Source: Flammeovirgaceae bacterium UBA4659
GTDB lineage: Bacteria > Bacteroidota > Bacteroidia > Cytophagales > Cyclobacteriaceae
Direction: 5' to 3'
NCBI GenBank assembly: GCA_002405445.1
Contig: DHLV01000047.1
Coordinates: forward strand, 26,462 to 90,461
Length of the DNA: 64,000 nucleotides
The notes beneath the pieces are model-generated. The model did no database searches, was not told the origin of the DNA, and was given only the letters and a program-made list of their open reading frames with translations. A program made the position numbers and the translations under genes. Position 1 is the first letter of the stretch. Every line of letters starts with the position of its first letter. Positions 45,038 to 53,529 of the stretch are shown here, one piece after another.

Positions 45038-45925
45038 ATGTTTTGGTCCACATTTCTTCATCTGCGATTCCCGTTCAGTTATTTTCTGCTGCCGGTTTAT
45101 TTATTTGCCCTTAGCCAATCCCCCGATTTTACCGCTGACCGTTTGTTGTGGTCGTTTCTGTTGATCCATCTTTTTTTGTATCCAGCCAGCAATGGATACA
45201 ACAGCTATTTCGACAAAGACGAGCAGAGCATAGGTGGTCTGAAGAATCCACCGAAAGTTAACATAAGTTTGTACTGGGCTGCGTTGGCGCTTGATGGCGC
45301 TGCCATCGTGCTGGCGTTTTTGAAAGTGAGTGTATTGTTTGCTGCTATGTTGTTTGTGTATGGCTTGGCTAGCAAAGCATACAGCCATCCTGCCGTCAGG
45401 CTTAAGAAGTATCCGTTTGGAGGCTGGCTGGTCACGGGTTTTTTTCAGGGTTTCTTTACTTTCTTAATGAGCTATGCCGGTATCAACCATGCCGAAGGGG
45501 GTAACTTGTTGCAAGCCAAAGTGCTTATACCCGCTGCACTCACCAGCGTGATGCTGTGGGGCAACTACCCTATGACGCAAGTCTACCAACACGATGAAGA
45601 TGCCAGGCATGGCGATAACACCTTGAGTTTGCGCCTCGGGATTCGCGGCACGTTTATCTTCGTACAACTGGTGTTTGGGCTGGCCGCTGCGGGATTCTTT
45701 TGGTTTTTCACAACCTTCCATACTACCCATTTTGCTGTGGGTTTTCTGTTGGCACTGGCTCCGGTGGTAGTGTATTTTATGTATTGGTTTTTGTTGGTCT
45801 GGCGCGATGAAAAGAAGGCAAACTACAGCCGCACCATGTGGCTTAATTTTATTTCGGCCACCTGCTTGAACCTGTATTTCTTGTATTTCTTTTTGGCGAA
45901 TAGTCACTACGGAGGATATTTCTAA
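45038..45925 (+). CDS. UbiA family prenyltransferase
   Basis: A 295-residue polytopic membrane protein with eight to nine hydrophobic segments. The two Asp-rich motifs of UbiA enzymes are present in variant form: NGYNSYFDKDEQSIGG near 50 and YQHDEDARHGDNTLSLRLG near 185. These bind the Mg-prenyl diphosphate that is transferred to an aromatic or quinone acceptor. Divergence from the type III synthase suggests that the synthase product, an aromatic ring, is the acceptor; that is inference from context. Confidence 0.9.
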   Translation: MFWSTFLHLRFPFSYFLLPVYLFALSQSPDFTADRLLWSFLLIHLFLYPASNGYNSYFDKDEQSIGGLKNPPKVNISLYWAALALDGAAIVLAFLKVSVLFAAMLFVYGLASKAYSHPAVRLKKYPFGGWLVTGFFQGFFTFLMSYAGINHAEGGNLLQAKVLIPAALTSVMLWGNYPMTQVYQHDEDARHGDNTLSLRLGIRGTFIFVQLVFGLAAAGFFWFFTTFHTTHFAVGFLLALAPVVVYFMYWFLLVWRDEKKANYSRTMWLNFISATCLNLYFLYFFLANSHYGGYF

Positions 45926-45946
45926 ACTGCGCCCGCAGAATTTTCT

Positions 45947-45954
45947 TATTTTTG
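45947..45954 (+). promoter_or_regulatory. TAnnTTTG -7 box for the DUF6702-tpiA unit
   Basis: TATTTTTG ends 17 bases before the ATG at 45972 and matches the Bacteroidota -7 consensus. No -33 TTG was found at the expected distance. Confidence 0.5.
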
Positions 45955-45971
45955 GTCGTTATTTTTTGGTT

Positions 45972-46475
45972 ATGAAATCTTTGTTGACGTTGCTCTTTTT
46001 TGCCTGGCTACCGCTAGCAACGCAGCTTCACCCCATCCACATCTCAGTAACAGAAATCAACTACAGCGAAAAAGACAAATCTTTTCAGATGATATTGCGC
46101 CTGTTTGTAGACGATACAGAGTTGGCTATCCGCGGATTGAAGAAAAACCCTGATCTAGACATACTTGAGCCCAAGGGAGCAACTACTCAAGAGCTTGTGG
46201 AGGAATATGTTCGCCTGCATCTTAAACTGTGGGTGGACGGCAAGCCGGCTAAAATGAACTTTTTGGCGATAGAGAAGGAAGACCTTTCTTTTGTCTGCTA
46301 CATCGAAATGGCGAACATCAGAAAAGTGAAGAGTGTGACCGTTCAGAATGATTGCCTTATGGAAATCCACGAAGACCAATCGAACCTTGTGCACATCACC
46401 TACATGGCACCAGTTAAGAGTGTGCGCCTCACGCGCAGCAAGCCGGATGAAACATTTACATTTGCAAAAAAGTAA
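45972..46475 (+). CDS. DUF6702 family secreted protein
   Basis: A 167-residue protein with a signal peptide (MKSLLTLLFFAWLPLATQ). The mature region starts HPIHISVTEINYSEKDKSFQM, continues with LRLFVDDTELAIRG and ends with NDCLMEIHEDQSNLVHI, matching DUF6702, a beta-rich family of Bacteroidota found with peptidase or envelope genes and of unknown role. tpiA follows 15 bases later and is probably co-transcribed. A start six bases upstream is equally readable. Confidence 0.8.
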   Translation: MKSLLTLLFFAWLPLATQLHPIHISVTEINYSEKDKSFQMILRLFVDDTELAIRGLKKNPDLDILEPKGATTQELVEEYVRLHLKLWVDGKPAKMNFLAIEKEDLSFVCYIEMANIRKVKSVTVQNDCLMEIHEDQSNLVHITYMAPVKSVRLTRSKPDETFTFAKK

Positions 46476-46490
46476 CTATTGATAACTGAT

Positions 46491-47249
46491 ATGCGACAGA
46501 AGATTGTAGCGGGCAACTGGAAAATGAACAAGACCCTTGAAGAGGCAAGCATGCTAACAGCCGAAGTGATGCGCCTACTAGCGGCTGAAGCCATCCACAC
46601 CGCAGAGGTGGTTTTGTGTACGCCATTTTTATACCTCACCAACATCAAGGCTCAGGTGGCAGGCAGCGGAATACAGCTGGCTGCGCAAAATTGCAGCGAG
46701 CATGAGTGGGGTGCATACACAGGTGAAATTTCCGCAGCCATGGTCATGTCGATTGGTGTGCCCTATGTGATTGTAGGGCACAGCGAGCGCAGGCAGTATT
46801 TTGGCGAAACGCACAAGATCTTGGCTGCCAAAGTAGATCAGGCGTTGGCGCACGGGCTTACGCCCATTTTTTGCTGTGGCGAGCCGCTGGAGATCCGCGA
46901 AGCAGGTACGCACGAGCAGTTGGTGAAGAGCCAAGTGGTAGAAAGTCTGTTTCACCTTTCGCCAGAAGCGATACAGAAAACGGTGATTGCTTATGAACCC
47001 GTATGGGCGATTGGTACCGGAAAGACCGCCACTTCCCAGCAAGCACAAGATATGCACGCTGTTATTCGCGCACACCTTGCTGCCAAATATGGACAGCCGG
47101 CAGCCGAAGAGATTTCGATTCTGTACGGGGGGAGCGTTAAGGCAGATAATGCAAAAGAACTTTTTGCCTGCCCCGATGTGGACGGTGGCCTAGTTGGAGG
47201 AGCGAGTTTGAAATCGCGCGAGTTTGTTGAAATTGTGAAGGCTTGTTAA
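46491..47249 (+). CDS. tpiA: Triose-phosphate isomerase
   Basis: Interconverts dihydroxyacetone phosphate and glyceraldehyde 3-phosphate in glycolysis. The 252-residue TIM barrel has all the active-site elements: the lysine in AGNWKMNKT, the histidine in VIVGHSERR, the catalytic glutamate in VIAYEPVWAIGTG and the phosphate loops ILYGGSVKADN and GGLVGGASL. The ATG at 46491 gives the standard MRQKIVAGNW start; a frame start 12 bases upstream is less likely. Confidence 0.97.
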   Translation: MRQKIVAGNWKMNKTLEEASMLTAEVMRLLAAEAIHTAEVVLCTPFLYLTNIKAQVAGSGIQLAAQNCSEHEWGAYTGEISAAMVMSIGVPYVIVGHSERRQYFGETHKILAAKVDQALAHGLTPIFCCGEPLEIREAGTHEQLVKSQVVESLFHLSPEAIQKTVIAYEPVWAIGTGKTATSQQAQDMHAVIRAHLAAKYGQPAAEEISILYGGSVKADNAKELFACPDVDGGLVGGASLKSREFVEIVKAC

Positions 47250-47256
47250 GCACGTA

Positions 47257-48651
47257 TTAACGCAACCTCTTGTAGTAGTCTCCTTCTCGTACATACCGAT
47301 TCTTCCATTGAGGCATCCGTAGGAAGAAAGGCTCCATCCAATTGTTTTTGTCCACAATCAGATCTGGCGCATCTTTTTCAAACGACCGGTGCATCAGCAG
47401 TACGTTTTCGAAATATTCAGGATGCCGGCTCACCGATTCGGAAAGGGCTGCATTAAGGAAAAATCCTGCTGCGTGATTATGCACATAGATCGTCAAATTT
47501 TTGTCCAAGCTCATCACTCTTTTTCCTTCGATGTTGCCAGGTGAAGGTTCTATAACCAGCAATTTGTTGTAATCCACAGCATGCAACTGGCCTGATTTTG
47601 CTATCCAACTCACTGATAAAATTCCTACTACAAATAACCATAACATCATTTCTGCAATTTGTTTTCTGCGTATCAACAATAAATAGTGGGTGATAAAATA
47701 TGTAAGAGAGGGAATCAGTGTGATAACAGACTGCATTGTACGCTGGCGTGTAAACATGATCTCCACTACTGCAATTACCATCCACCATAGCATTACCTGT
47801 AGCAGTTGCGATTGGTATTTGGTAAATCGTGCTTCGCGATTGAGCATGACCAATGAAAACACAAAATAGGCTATCGGCACCGCACCCAGAACCCACAGCG
47901 CATTCATGTCAATCAAAGAAGCATCGCTCAGCGTAACGTTGGCGACATAGAAATATCGGATAAACGCGTGGTGGTGATCGCCATACCAATAAAATGCCAG
48001 CAGCATAGAATGAGGCAACAAAAAACCAACAGTCAGTAGTAAAACTTTTCTCACCGTTATCCTCGTGAAAACCAAAAGTATCACCAGCATACCCGGAAAA
48101 AATATACTGTATGTAAACACCAGCAAACTGGCGATACCGACAAACAACCCCAAGTTGAAAACCGTTTCATCGCGTTGAACGCGGAATTCGATTTCCTTGA
48201 AAAGATTGTTCAGTGCAAAAAGGAGTACAATGGAGGCAACTAATTGCGGAGAAAGAATGAAGAAATCGAAAGAGGAGCAACAGAGTATGCCAAACACCAA
48301 TGCGTGCAGGTAAGTATTTTCGTTGTACGCTTTGTTGTTGATGAGCAGAATGGAGAAATAGGCTGCGGAAAAGAAAATGAGCAGAAGCGCCAACGCGCGC
48401 CTCGCTGCGATGTTCCTGCCAAAAAGAGTGTCGGCAAGTTCGCTTACCCAGGCAAACAGTGGTGGTGTGTCATCAACAATTTCCACATACAGGCTTTTGT
48501 CATCGTTGAGCATTTCGCCCAGGACAAACTGGCTCAACTCGGGCAGCGTGAGGGGCTGCCGGAACGTAAACAACGATAAGCCCACCAAAAGCAGTATCGC
48601 CAACACAAATAGCAATCGGTAAGGGTCGTTGAAACGGAAGAATCGAAGCAT
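47257..48651 (-). CDS. DUF6427 polytopic membrane protein
   Basis: A 464-residue inner-membrane protein with about ten hydrophobic segments (from RLLFVLAILLLVGLSLF near 12 to LWLFVVGILSVSWI near 360) and a soluble C-terminal tail. The N-terminal MLRFFRFNDPYRLLF fits the DUF6427 family of Bacteroidota. Layout and charged loops resemble polysaccharide polymerase or glycosyltransferase-C type membrane proteins, but no function is established. It runs convergently into tpiA and diverges from rbfA. Confidence 0.75.
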   Translation of the reverse strand: MLRFFRFNDPYRLLFVLAILLLVGLSLFTFRQPLTLPELSQFVLGEMLNDDKSLYVEIVDDTPPLFAWVSELADTLFGRNIAARRALALLLIFFSAAYFSILLINNKAYNENTYLHALVFGILCCSSFDFFILSPQLVASIVLLFALNNLFKEIEFRVQRDETVFNLGLFVGIASLLVFTYSIFFPGMLVILLVFTRITVRKVLLLTVGFLLPHSMLLAFYWYGDHHHAFIRYFYVANVTLSDASLIDMNALWVLGAVPIAYFVFSLVMLNREARFTKYQSQLLQVMLWWMVIAVVEIMFTRQRTMQSVITLIPSLTYFITHYLLLIRRKQIAEMMLWLFVVGILSVSWIAKSGQLHAVDYNKLLVIEPSPGNIEGKRVMSLDKNLTIYVHNHAAGFFLNAALSESVSRHPEYFENVLLMHRSFEKDAPDLIVDKNNWMEPFFLRMPQWKNRYVREGDYYKRLR

Positions 48652-48738
48652 GATAGAAAGCGTCAAATTTATTACAAACAACTTAGCCGATAGAGCAATG
48701 GCGCAAAAACTTTTACCTTAAATCAATCACCAAACGCG

Positions 48739-48746
48739 TATCTTTG
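48739..48746 (+). promoter_or_regulatory. TAnnTTTG -7 box for rbfA
   Basis: TATCTTTG is a full consensus match only six bases before the rbfA ATG at 48753. Use of this box puts the transcript start at or next to the start codon, a possible leaderless mRNA. A -33 TTG is not evident. Confidence 0.5.
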
Positions 48747-48752
48747 CACACT

Positions 48753-49115
48753 ATGAGCAGTTTACGCCAGCAAAAGTATGCCCGCTTGATTCAAAAAGAA
48801 TTGAGCTCAATTTTTTTCCGACACAAAGACGGGTTGTTGGAGGGGCAGTTGATTACCATCGCAGAAGTAAAGATGAGCCCCGACTTGAGCTTGGCGCGGG
48901 TTTACCTGAGCATGAGTCTGGCTAAAGACAAAAAGAAACTGCTGGACCACATCAACCTGCGGCAAAAGGAAATTAGAAAAGAACTAGGCCAGCAAATACG
49001 CAACCAGGCTCGCATTATACCACAACTGCAGTTTTTCATGGACGAAGTGGAGGAGAATGCACAACGAATTGAAGACCTGATCAAAAGCCTGAATATTCCC
49101 AAAGAAGATAAGTAG
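48753..49115 (+). CDS. rbfA: 30S ribosome-binding factor RbfA
   Basis: A 120-residue KH-like protein needed for late maturation of the 30S subunit and 16S rRNA 5' end. SSLRQQKYARLIQKELSSIF, LSLARVYLSM and RIIPQLQFFMDEVEENAQRIEDLI match the family closely, including the typical C-terminal helix. It starts directly after a promoter box and is followed two bases later by the permease gene, with which it is probably transcribed. Confidence 0.94.
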   Translation: MSSLRQQKYARLIQKELSSIFFRHKDGLLEGQLITIAEVKMSPDLSLARVYLSMSLAKDKKKLLDHINLRQKEIRKELGQQIRNQARIIPQLQFFMDEVEENAQRIEDLIKSLNIPKEDK

Positions 49116-49117
49116 TT

Positions 49118-50341
49118 GTGAATCTTTCGTTTTTCATAGCGAAACGATACTTGCTTGCAAAACGCAAACGCAACTTCATCAACATTATCTCAGTGATTTC
49201 GATGGTGGGAGTGGCATTTGCCACAGCGGCCCTCATCATTGTTCTTTCAGTTTTCAATGGTTTAGAGCAGCTCCTGAGGTCGCTCAATACCGCGTTTGAC
49301 CCGGAATTGAAAATTGAAGCCGTCAAAGGAAAATCATTTGAGATTACACCGGCACTGAAGAAAAAAATAGAGTCGGTGAAAGGTGTACGAATTGTTACTG
49401 ACGTAATAGAAGACTATGCATACCTGCGTTATCGCGATGCTGACATGGTAGTGACCATTAAGGGTCTAAGCAACAACTTTGTTGACCATCATCGCTTGGA
49501 TGATCACATTTCAGAAGGCCGGTTGCGGCTGCATGAAAACGGAATCAATTATGCTGTTGTAGGCAGTGGTGTGCAGTACCTGTTATCAATCGCCATTGAA
49601 ACCAACATTTATCCGTTGCAGGTTTATTACATCAAAAATCTTAAGTCAGGCACGCTGGACATTTCGAAACTATATGCCAGGCGCGATATTCAGCCGGGCG
49701 CAGTGTTTAAAGTGGAGAAGAACATTGATGAAAGTTATGTTTTGCTGCCGCTTGACTTTGTGCAAGACCTGATGGATTACGGCAACAAACGCACGTCACT
49801 GGAAATAAAAACAGAAAAGGGGGCAAGCGCTACCGAAGTACAAAAGCAACTGAAAAGTTTGTTAGGAAACACCTTTAGTGTGTTGACCAACGAGGAGCAA
49901 CATAAAGACCTTTACAAGCTGTTGAAAATGGAGAAGTTGTTTGTTTTCATCTCGCTTACACTACTGGTAATCATAGCATCCATCAACATCTTCTTCTCGT
50001 TGATGATGCTCGCCATCGACAAAAAGAAAGATATGGCAATCCTTTCGGCCGTGGGGGCTGAGGGCTCGTTGATCAGAAGAATTTTCATAACGGAAGGTGC
50101 GCTTGTTGCCTTTTGGGGTGCGCTGGCCGGACTTGCGCTGGGAGGCACCATTTGCTGGCTGCAGGATACATTTGGTCTGGTGGGCATGGGCATGGATAAT
50201 GCCATTGTAAATGCTTACCCCGTAAAGCTCAAGGCCATCGATTTTATGATCACTGCCTGTGCGATGGTCGCCATTACGTTTGCGATCTCATTTTATCCGG
50301 CCCGGCTCGCGGCCAAATCCTTTTCGACTGAACAGTTGTAA
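49118..50341 (+). CDS. LolC/LolE-like ABC permease (FtsX family)
   Basis: A 407-residue permease with one N-terminal membrane segment (about 22-45), a periplasmic domain (45-270) and three C-terminal segments (about 275-300, 320-350, 365-395), the FtsX/LolE topology. NLSFFIAKRYLLAKRKRNFINIIS is the typical family N-terminus. Members of the Lol group release lipoproteins from the inner membrane. Translation starts at a GTG two bases after rbfA. No ATPase gene is adjacent; the one at 5218-5889 belongs to a different operon. Confidence 0.9.
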   Translation: MNLSFFIAKRYLLAKRKRNFINIISVISMVGVAFATAALIIVLSVFNGLEQLLRSLNTAFDPELKIEAVKGKSFEITPALKKKIESVKGVRIVTDVIEDYAYLRYRDADMVVTIKGLSNNFVDHHRLDDHISEGRLRLHENGINYAVVGSGVQYLLSIAIETNIYPLQVYYIKNLKSGTLDISKLYARRDIQPGAVFKVEKNIDESYVLLPLDFVQDLMDYGNKRTSLEIKTEKGASATEVQKQLKSLLGNTFSVLTNEEQHKDLYKLLKMEKLFVFISLTLLVIIASINIFFSLMMLAIDKKKDMAILSAVGAEGSLIRRIFITEGALVAFWGALAGLALGGTICWLQDTFGLVGMGMDNAIVNAYPVKLKAIDFMITACAMVAITFAISFYPARLAAKSFSTEQL

Positions 50342-50520
50342 GCGTGGCACCAGCCTAAAGGATGTAATGACGGTGTATGATACGCCCGAAAAAATCGCAA
50401 ATTAAATGCCTAAGATTTCATAATTTGCAATTCGGCTTTTTCTGAAATCATCCAAAAGCAGTGAAAAAGAATCCCAATTGCTTCGTTTATGTTTAGGGAG
50501 CGGCTGAAAATCAAGAATTT

Positions 50521-51339
50521 ATGAAGGTATCAGCGAATCAACCGTTTCAAATCATCTATTCGTTGTACCAGCACGAGTACCTGGGCTACGTGTTTGAGTC
50601 CTTTATTGTTCATTTGGACGAGCGGGCCAAGCTTACGTACCAACACCAGAACATCTCTGCAAAGAATGCACGTGAGTTTTCAAAGGGTTTGGATAATCGC
50701 GACTTTGAACTCATCGAGTTAATGGATAGCATGAGCCAGGATGCAGTACTCAAGCATTTTTCAAAGAAGTTGCTCAAGCCAGACGAATTCTTCAGCAAGG
50801 TTTTTCACAAAGAGAAAGGCGATGCGTTGGTGCAAGAACAGATCGAAGCGTACATGGAAAAGCGCAGGGCAGCCGTGTTGGAAAAGATAAAAGGTAAACT
50901 TTTGTTTGAGATGGGCAACGATGGTGAACCCACTTGGCGCAAGGTTGAGGTGCTGGAAAAACGTGCTACCATTCTTTTTCATTTTGAGCGTACAGCAGAA
51001 AACACGATCTATTACCCCACCATCATGCACAACGGCAAAAAGGTGGAAATACCCAGCCCGCAAGCGTACCTCATTTGCAAACACCCTGCCTGGTTGGTTT
51101 TCAACGCCAAGCTCTATGGTTTTGAGAAGTATGTCGATGGGAAAAAACTGCAGCCATTTTTGAGCAAGAAGAATGTGGTAATACCCAGAAGTTTAGAGGA
51201 AACCTATTACAGCCGGTTTGTGGCGCCACTGATTGCTTCCTTTGATGATATCGAAGCATTTGGTTTTGAAATTACCAAACACGAATTTGATCCACACCCG
51301 TTGCTCACCATTTCAGAGTTACCACCTGCAACTGAATAA
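50521..51339 (+). CDS. N-terminal fragment of an interrupted SNF2 helicase
   Basis: These 272 residues are the front part of a SNF2-type protein. Frame and sequence continue past the TAA at 51337-51339 without a shift into the helicase core, so one substitution separates this from a 981-codon gene. The fragment has no ATPase motif; it holds the substrate-recognition or regulatory region found ahead of the core in bacterial SNF2 proteins (LYGFEKYVDGKKLQPFL, RSLEETYYSRFVAPLI). If translated alone it would probably be non-functional. A sequencing error is a possible alternative. Confidence 0.75.
   Translation: MKVSANQPFQIIYSLYQHEYLGYVFESFIVHLDERAKLTYQHQNISAKNAREFSKGLDNRDFELIELMDSMSQDAVLKHFSKKLLKPDEFFSKVFHKEKGDALVQEQIEAYMEKRRAAVLEKIKGKLLFEMGNDGEPTWRKVEVLEKRATILFHFERTAENTIYYPTIMHNGKKVEIPSPQAYLICKHPAWLVFNAKLYGFEKYVDGKKLQPFLSKKNVVIPRSLEETYYSRFVAPLIASFDDIEAFGFEITKHEFDPHPLLTISELPPATE
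51337..51339 (+). other. In-frame TAA splitting the SNF2 gene
   Basis: The codons before (GCA ACT GAA) and after (TCG GCA CCC) the TAA lie in one open frame from 50521 to 53469 with no other stop. One base change, for example from GAA or CAA, would produce it. The following T gives TAAT, an efficient stop context, which argues against routine readthrough. Confidence 0.85.
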
Positions 51340-51534
51340 TCGGCACCCTCGCTTTTTGACTCCAATGTCGAAGAGGCACCTGCCGATGATGAGGCCGGGA
51401 AGATTGTCTTTGACCTTTCCTTCCGATACGGGAAATACAAATTCAGAGGCGATTCGTTTGCGAACGTAAATGTTACGCTGGAGAAGAAAGAAGACGATCA
51501 ATATGTTTTTCACCGCATCAAGCGCGATGTTGAT

Positions 51535-53469
51535 TTGGAAAAAAAGTCTGCTCAAACGCTGATCAAGCTGGGGTTGCCTTTGCGTGGGTTCAGGTGTGCG
51601 ATTGATAAGGCACAGGCTTTTAGTTGGATCAACGAAAACAGAGTGAACCTGCTCAATTTTGGCTTTGAAGTGAGCCAACCTGAAAACCGCGATAAGAAAT
51701 ATTTTGTGGGAAAGGCTGTGATCGAACTGGAGGTGAAGGAAAGCATCGATTGGTTTGATATTCACGCCAAGATCAGATTCGGTGAATTTGAGATACCATT
51801 CAAAGAGCTGCGTAAACTCATCATCAGAAAGAAAGTTGAGTTTAAACTTCCCAATGGCGAGATTGCCATCATACCCGAGGCATGGCTGATCAAGTATGGA
51901 GACCTGTTTGCGCTAAGCGAAACACAAGGTGACCGAGAGAGGCCGGTACTCAAAAAACACCACATCAATTTGGTGACTGAGTTGGAAGATGGCAAATTGG
52001 CTAAGGTGCACATGAGTGACCGCTTACGCAATCTGCAATCTTTCACAGGTATCAAAGACTACCCCGTGCCACTTGCATTTAAAGGTGAGCTGCGACCGTA
52101 TCAAAAAGCAGGCTACAACTGGTTAAGGTTTTTGAATGAATTTCATTTGGGAGGATGCCTGGCAGACGATATGGGCTTGGGAAAAACCGTGCAGACCCTG
52201 GCTTTGTTGCAATCGGAAAAAGATAAAGGCAATGCGGGCACATCACTGCTGGTAATGCCAACTTCGCTTATCTACAATTGGGAAATGGAGGCTGCCAAGT
52301 TTACGCCAGAGTTGAGAATTCTAACATACACCGGCACCATGCGCAACAAAGATGTCACCCGCTTCGGCAAATACGATGTAGTGTTGACCTCTTACGGCAT
52401 TACCAGATTAGATATTGACGAGTTGCAAAAATTCCTTTTTCATTATGTAATCTTAGATGAGTCGCAGGTGATTAAAAACCCAACGGCAAACATTGCGAAA
52501 GCAGTAATGCAGTTGCGCTCGCGCTACAAGCTGACATTAACAGGCACCCCGCTGGAAAACACCACGCTTGATCTGTGGTCGCAGATGACCTTTATCAACC
52601 CCGGATTGTTGGGAAGCCAACCCTTTTTTAAAACCGAGTATCAGGCTCCCATCGAAAAGAAAGCCGATGAAGTAAAAACCAAGAAGCTCAACGCGATCAT
52701 TCGCCCGTTTATGCTGCGAAGGTTAAAGTCGCAGGTGGCGAAAGATTTGCCCGAAAAAGTAGAGAATATCTACTACACTAAAATGAGCCCCGAACAAGAA
52801 GAGAAGTATGAAGAAGTGAAGTCATACTACCGCCACAAAATTTTGGACTTGATTGACAAAGAGGGCATCAATAATTCCCGCATGACTATTTTGGAAGGCC
52901 TGACCAAGCTTCGACAGATATCCAACCACCCCAAGATGATCGATAGTCACTACACAGGCACCTCGGGTAAACTTGACGACATATCGCACATGATTGAGAG
53001 CGCGATGTTGGAGGGGCACAAACTGTTGGTCTTTAGTCAGTTTGTGAAGCATCTGGAAATTGTCAAAGATTTGCTGAAATCGCGTAAAGTACCCTTTGCT
53101 TATCTGGATGGCTCGAGCATGGACAGAAAGGAGCAAGTAGAGAAATTTAACAAAGACCCCGACTTAAAGGTATTCCTGATTTCCATCAAAGCAGGTGGTC
53201 TGGGTTTGAATCTAACAGAGGCAGATTACGTATTCATCCTTGATCCGTGGTGGAATCCTGCTGTGGAAGCGCAGGCGGCAGACCGCGCGCACCGCATTGG
53301 TCAGAAAAAGAAGGTGTTCACATATAAGTTCATCACCAAAAATACGGTGGAAGAAAAGATTCTCACATTGCAAAAACACAAACTCAAGTTGTCGGAGAAC
53401 CTCATCCAAAATGAAGAGAATGTTATGAAGTCGCTCACGCGCGAGGATATTGAGATGCTGTTGGGTTAA
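51535..53469 (+). CDS. SNF2-family helicase core, downstream part of the interrupted gene
   Basis: This 644-residue part carries a complete two-lobed SF2 helicase: motif I LADDMGLGKTVQTLALLQ, motif Ia LLVMPTSLIYNW, motif II as DESQ rather than the usual DEAH, motif III TLTGTPLENTTLDLW, motif V FLISIKAGGLGLNL and motif VI AADRAHRIGQKKKV. The enzyme translocates on double-stranded DNA to remodel protein-DNA contacts. The first in-frame start after the stop is the TTG at 51535, a weak start. The open frame itself continues from 51340. Activity without the N-terminal region is uncertain. Confidence 0.85.
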   Translation: MEKKSAQTLIKLGLPLRGFRCAIDKAQAFSWINENRVNLLNFGFEVSQPENRDKKYFVGKAVIELEVKESIDWFDIHAKIRFGEFEIPFKELRKLIIRKKVEFKLPNGEIAIIPEAWLIKYGDLFALSETQGDRERPVLKKHHINLVTELEDGKLAKVHMSDRLRNLQSFTGIKDYPVPLAFKGELRPYQKAGYNWLRFLNEFHLGGCLADDMGLGKTVQTLALLQSEKDKGNAGTSLLVMPTSLIYNWEMEAAKFTPELRILTYTGTMRNKDVTRFGKYDVVLTSYGITRLDIDELQKFLFHYVILDESQVIKNPTANIAKAVMQLRSRYKLTLTGTPLENTTLDLWSQMTFINPGLLGSQPFFKTEYQAPIEKKADEVKTKKLNAIIRPFMLRRLKSQVAKDLPEKVENIYYTKMSPEQEEKYEEVKSYYRHKILDLIDKEGINNSRMTILEGLTKLRQISNHPKMIDSHYTGTSGKLDDISHMIESAMLEGHKLLVFSQFVKHLEIVKDLLKSRKVPFAYLDGSSMDRKEQVEKFNKDPDLKVFLISIKAGGLGLNLTEADYVFILDPWWNPAVEAQAADRAHRIGQKKKVFTYKFITKNTVEEKILTLQKHKLKLSENLIQNEENVMKSLTREDIEMLLG

Positions 53470-53529
53470 TATTCCCGACCAGTGCCCCCCGCGTGATAGA
53501 ACGGGAGTTCGGATAGGTATGAATTGTGA

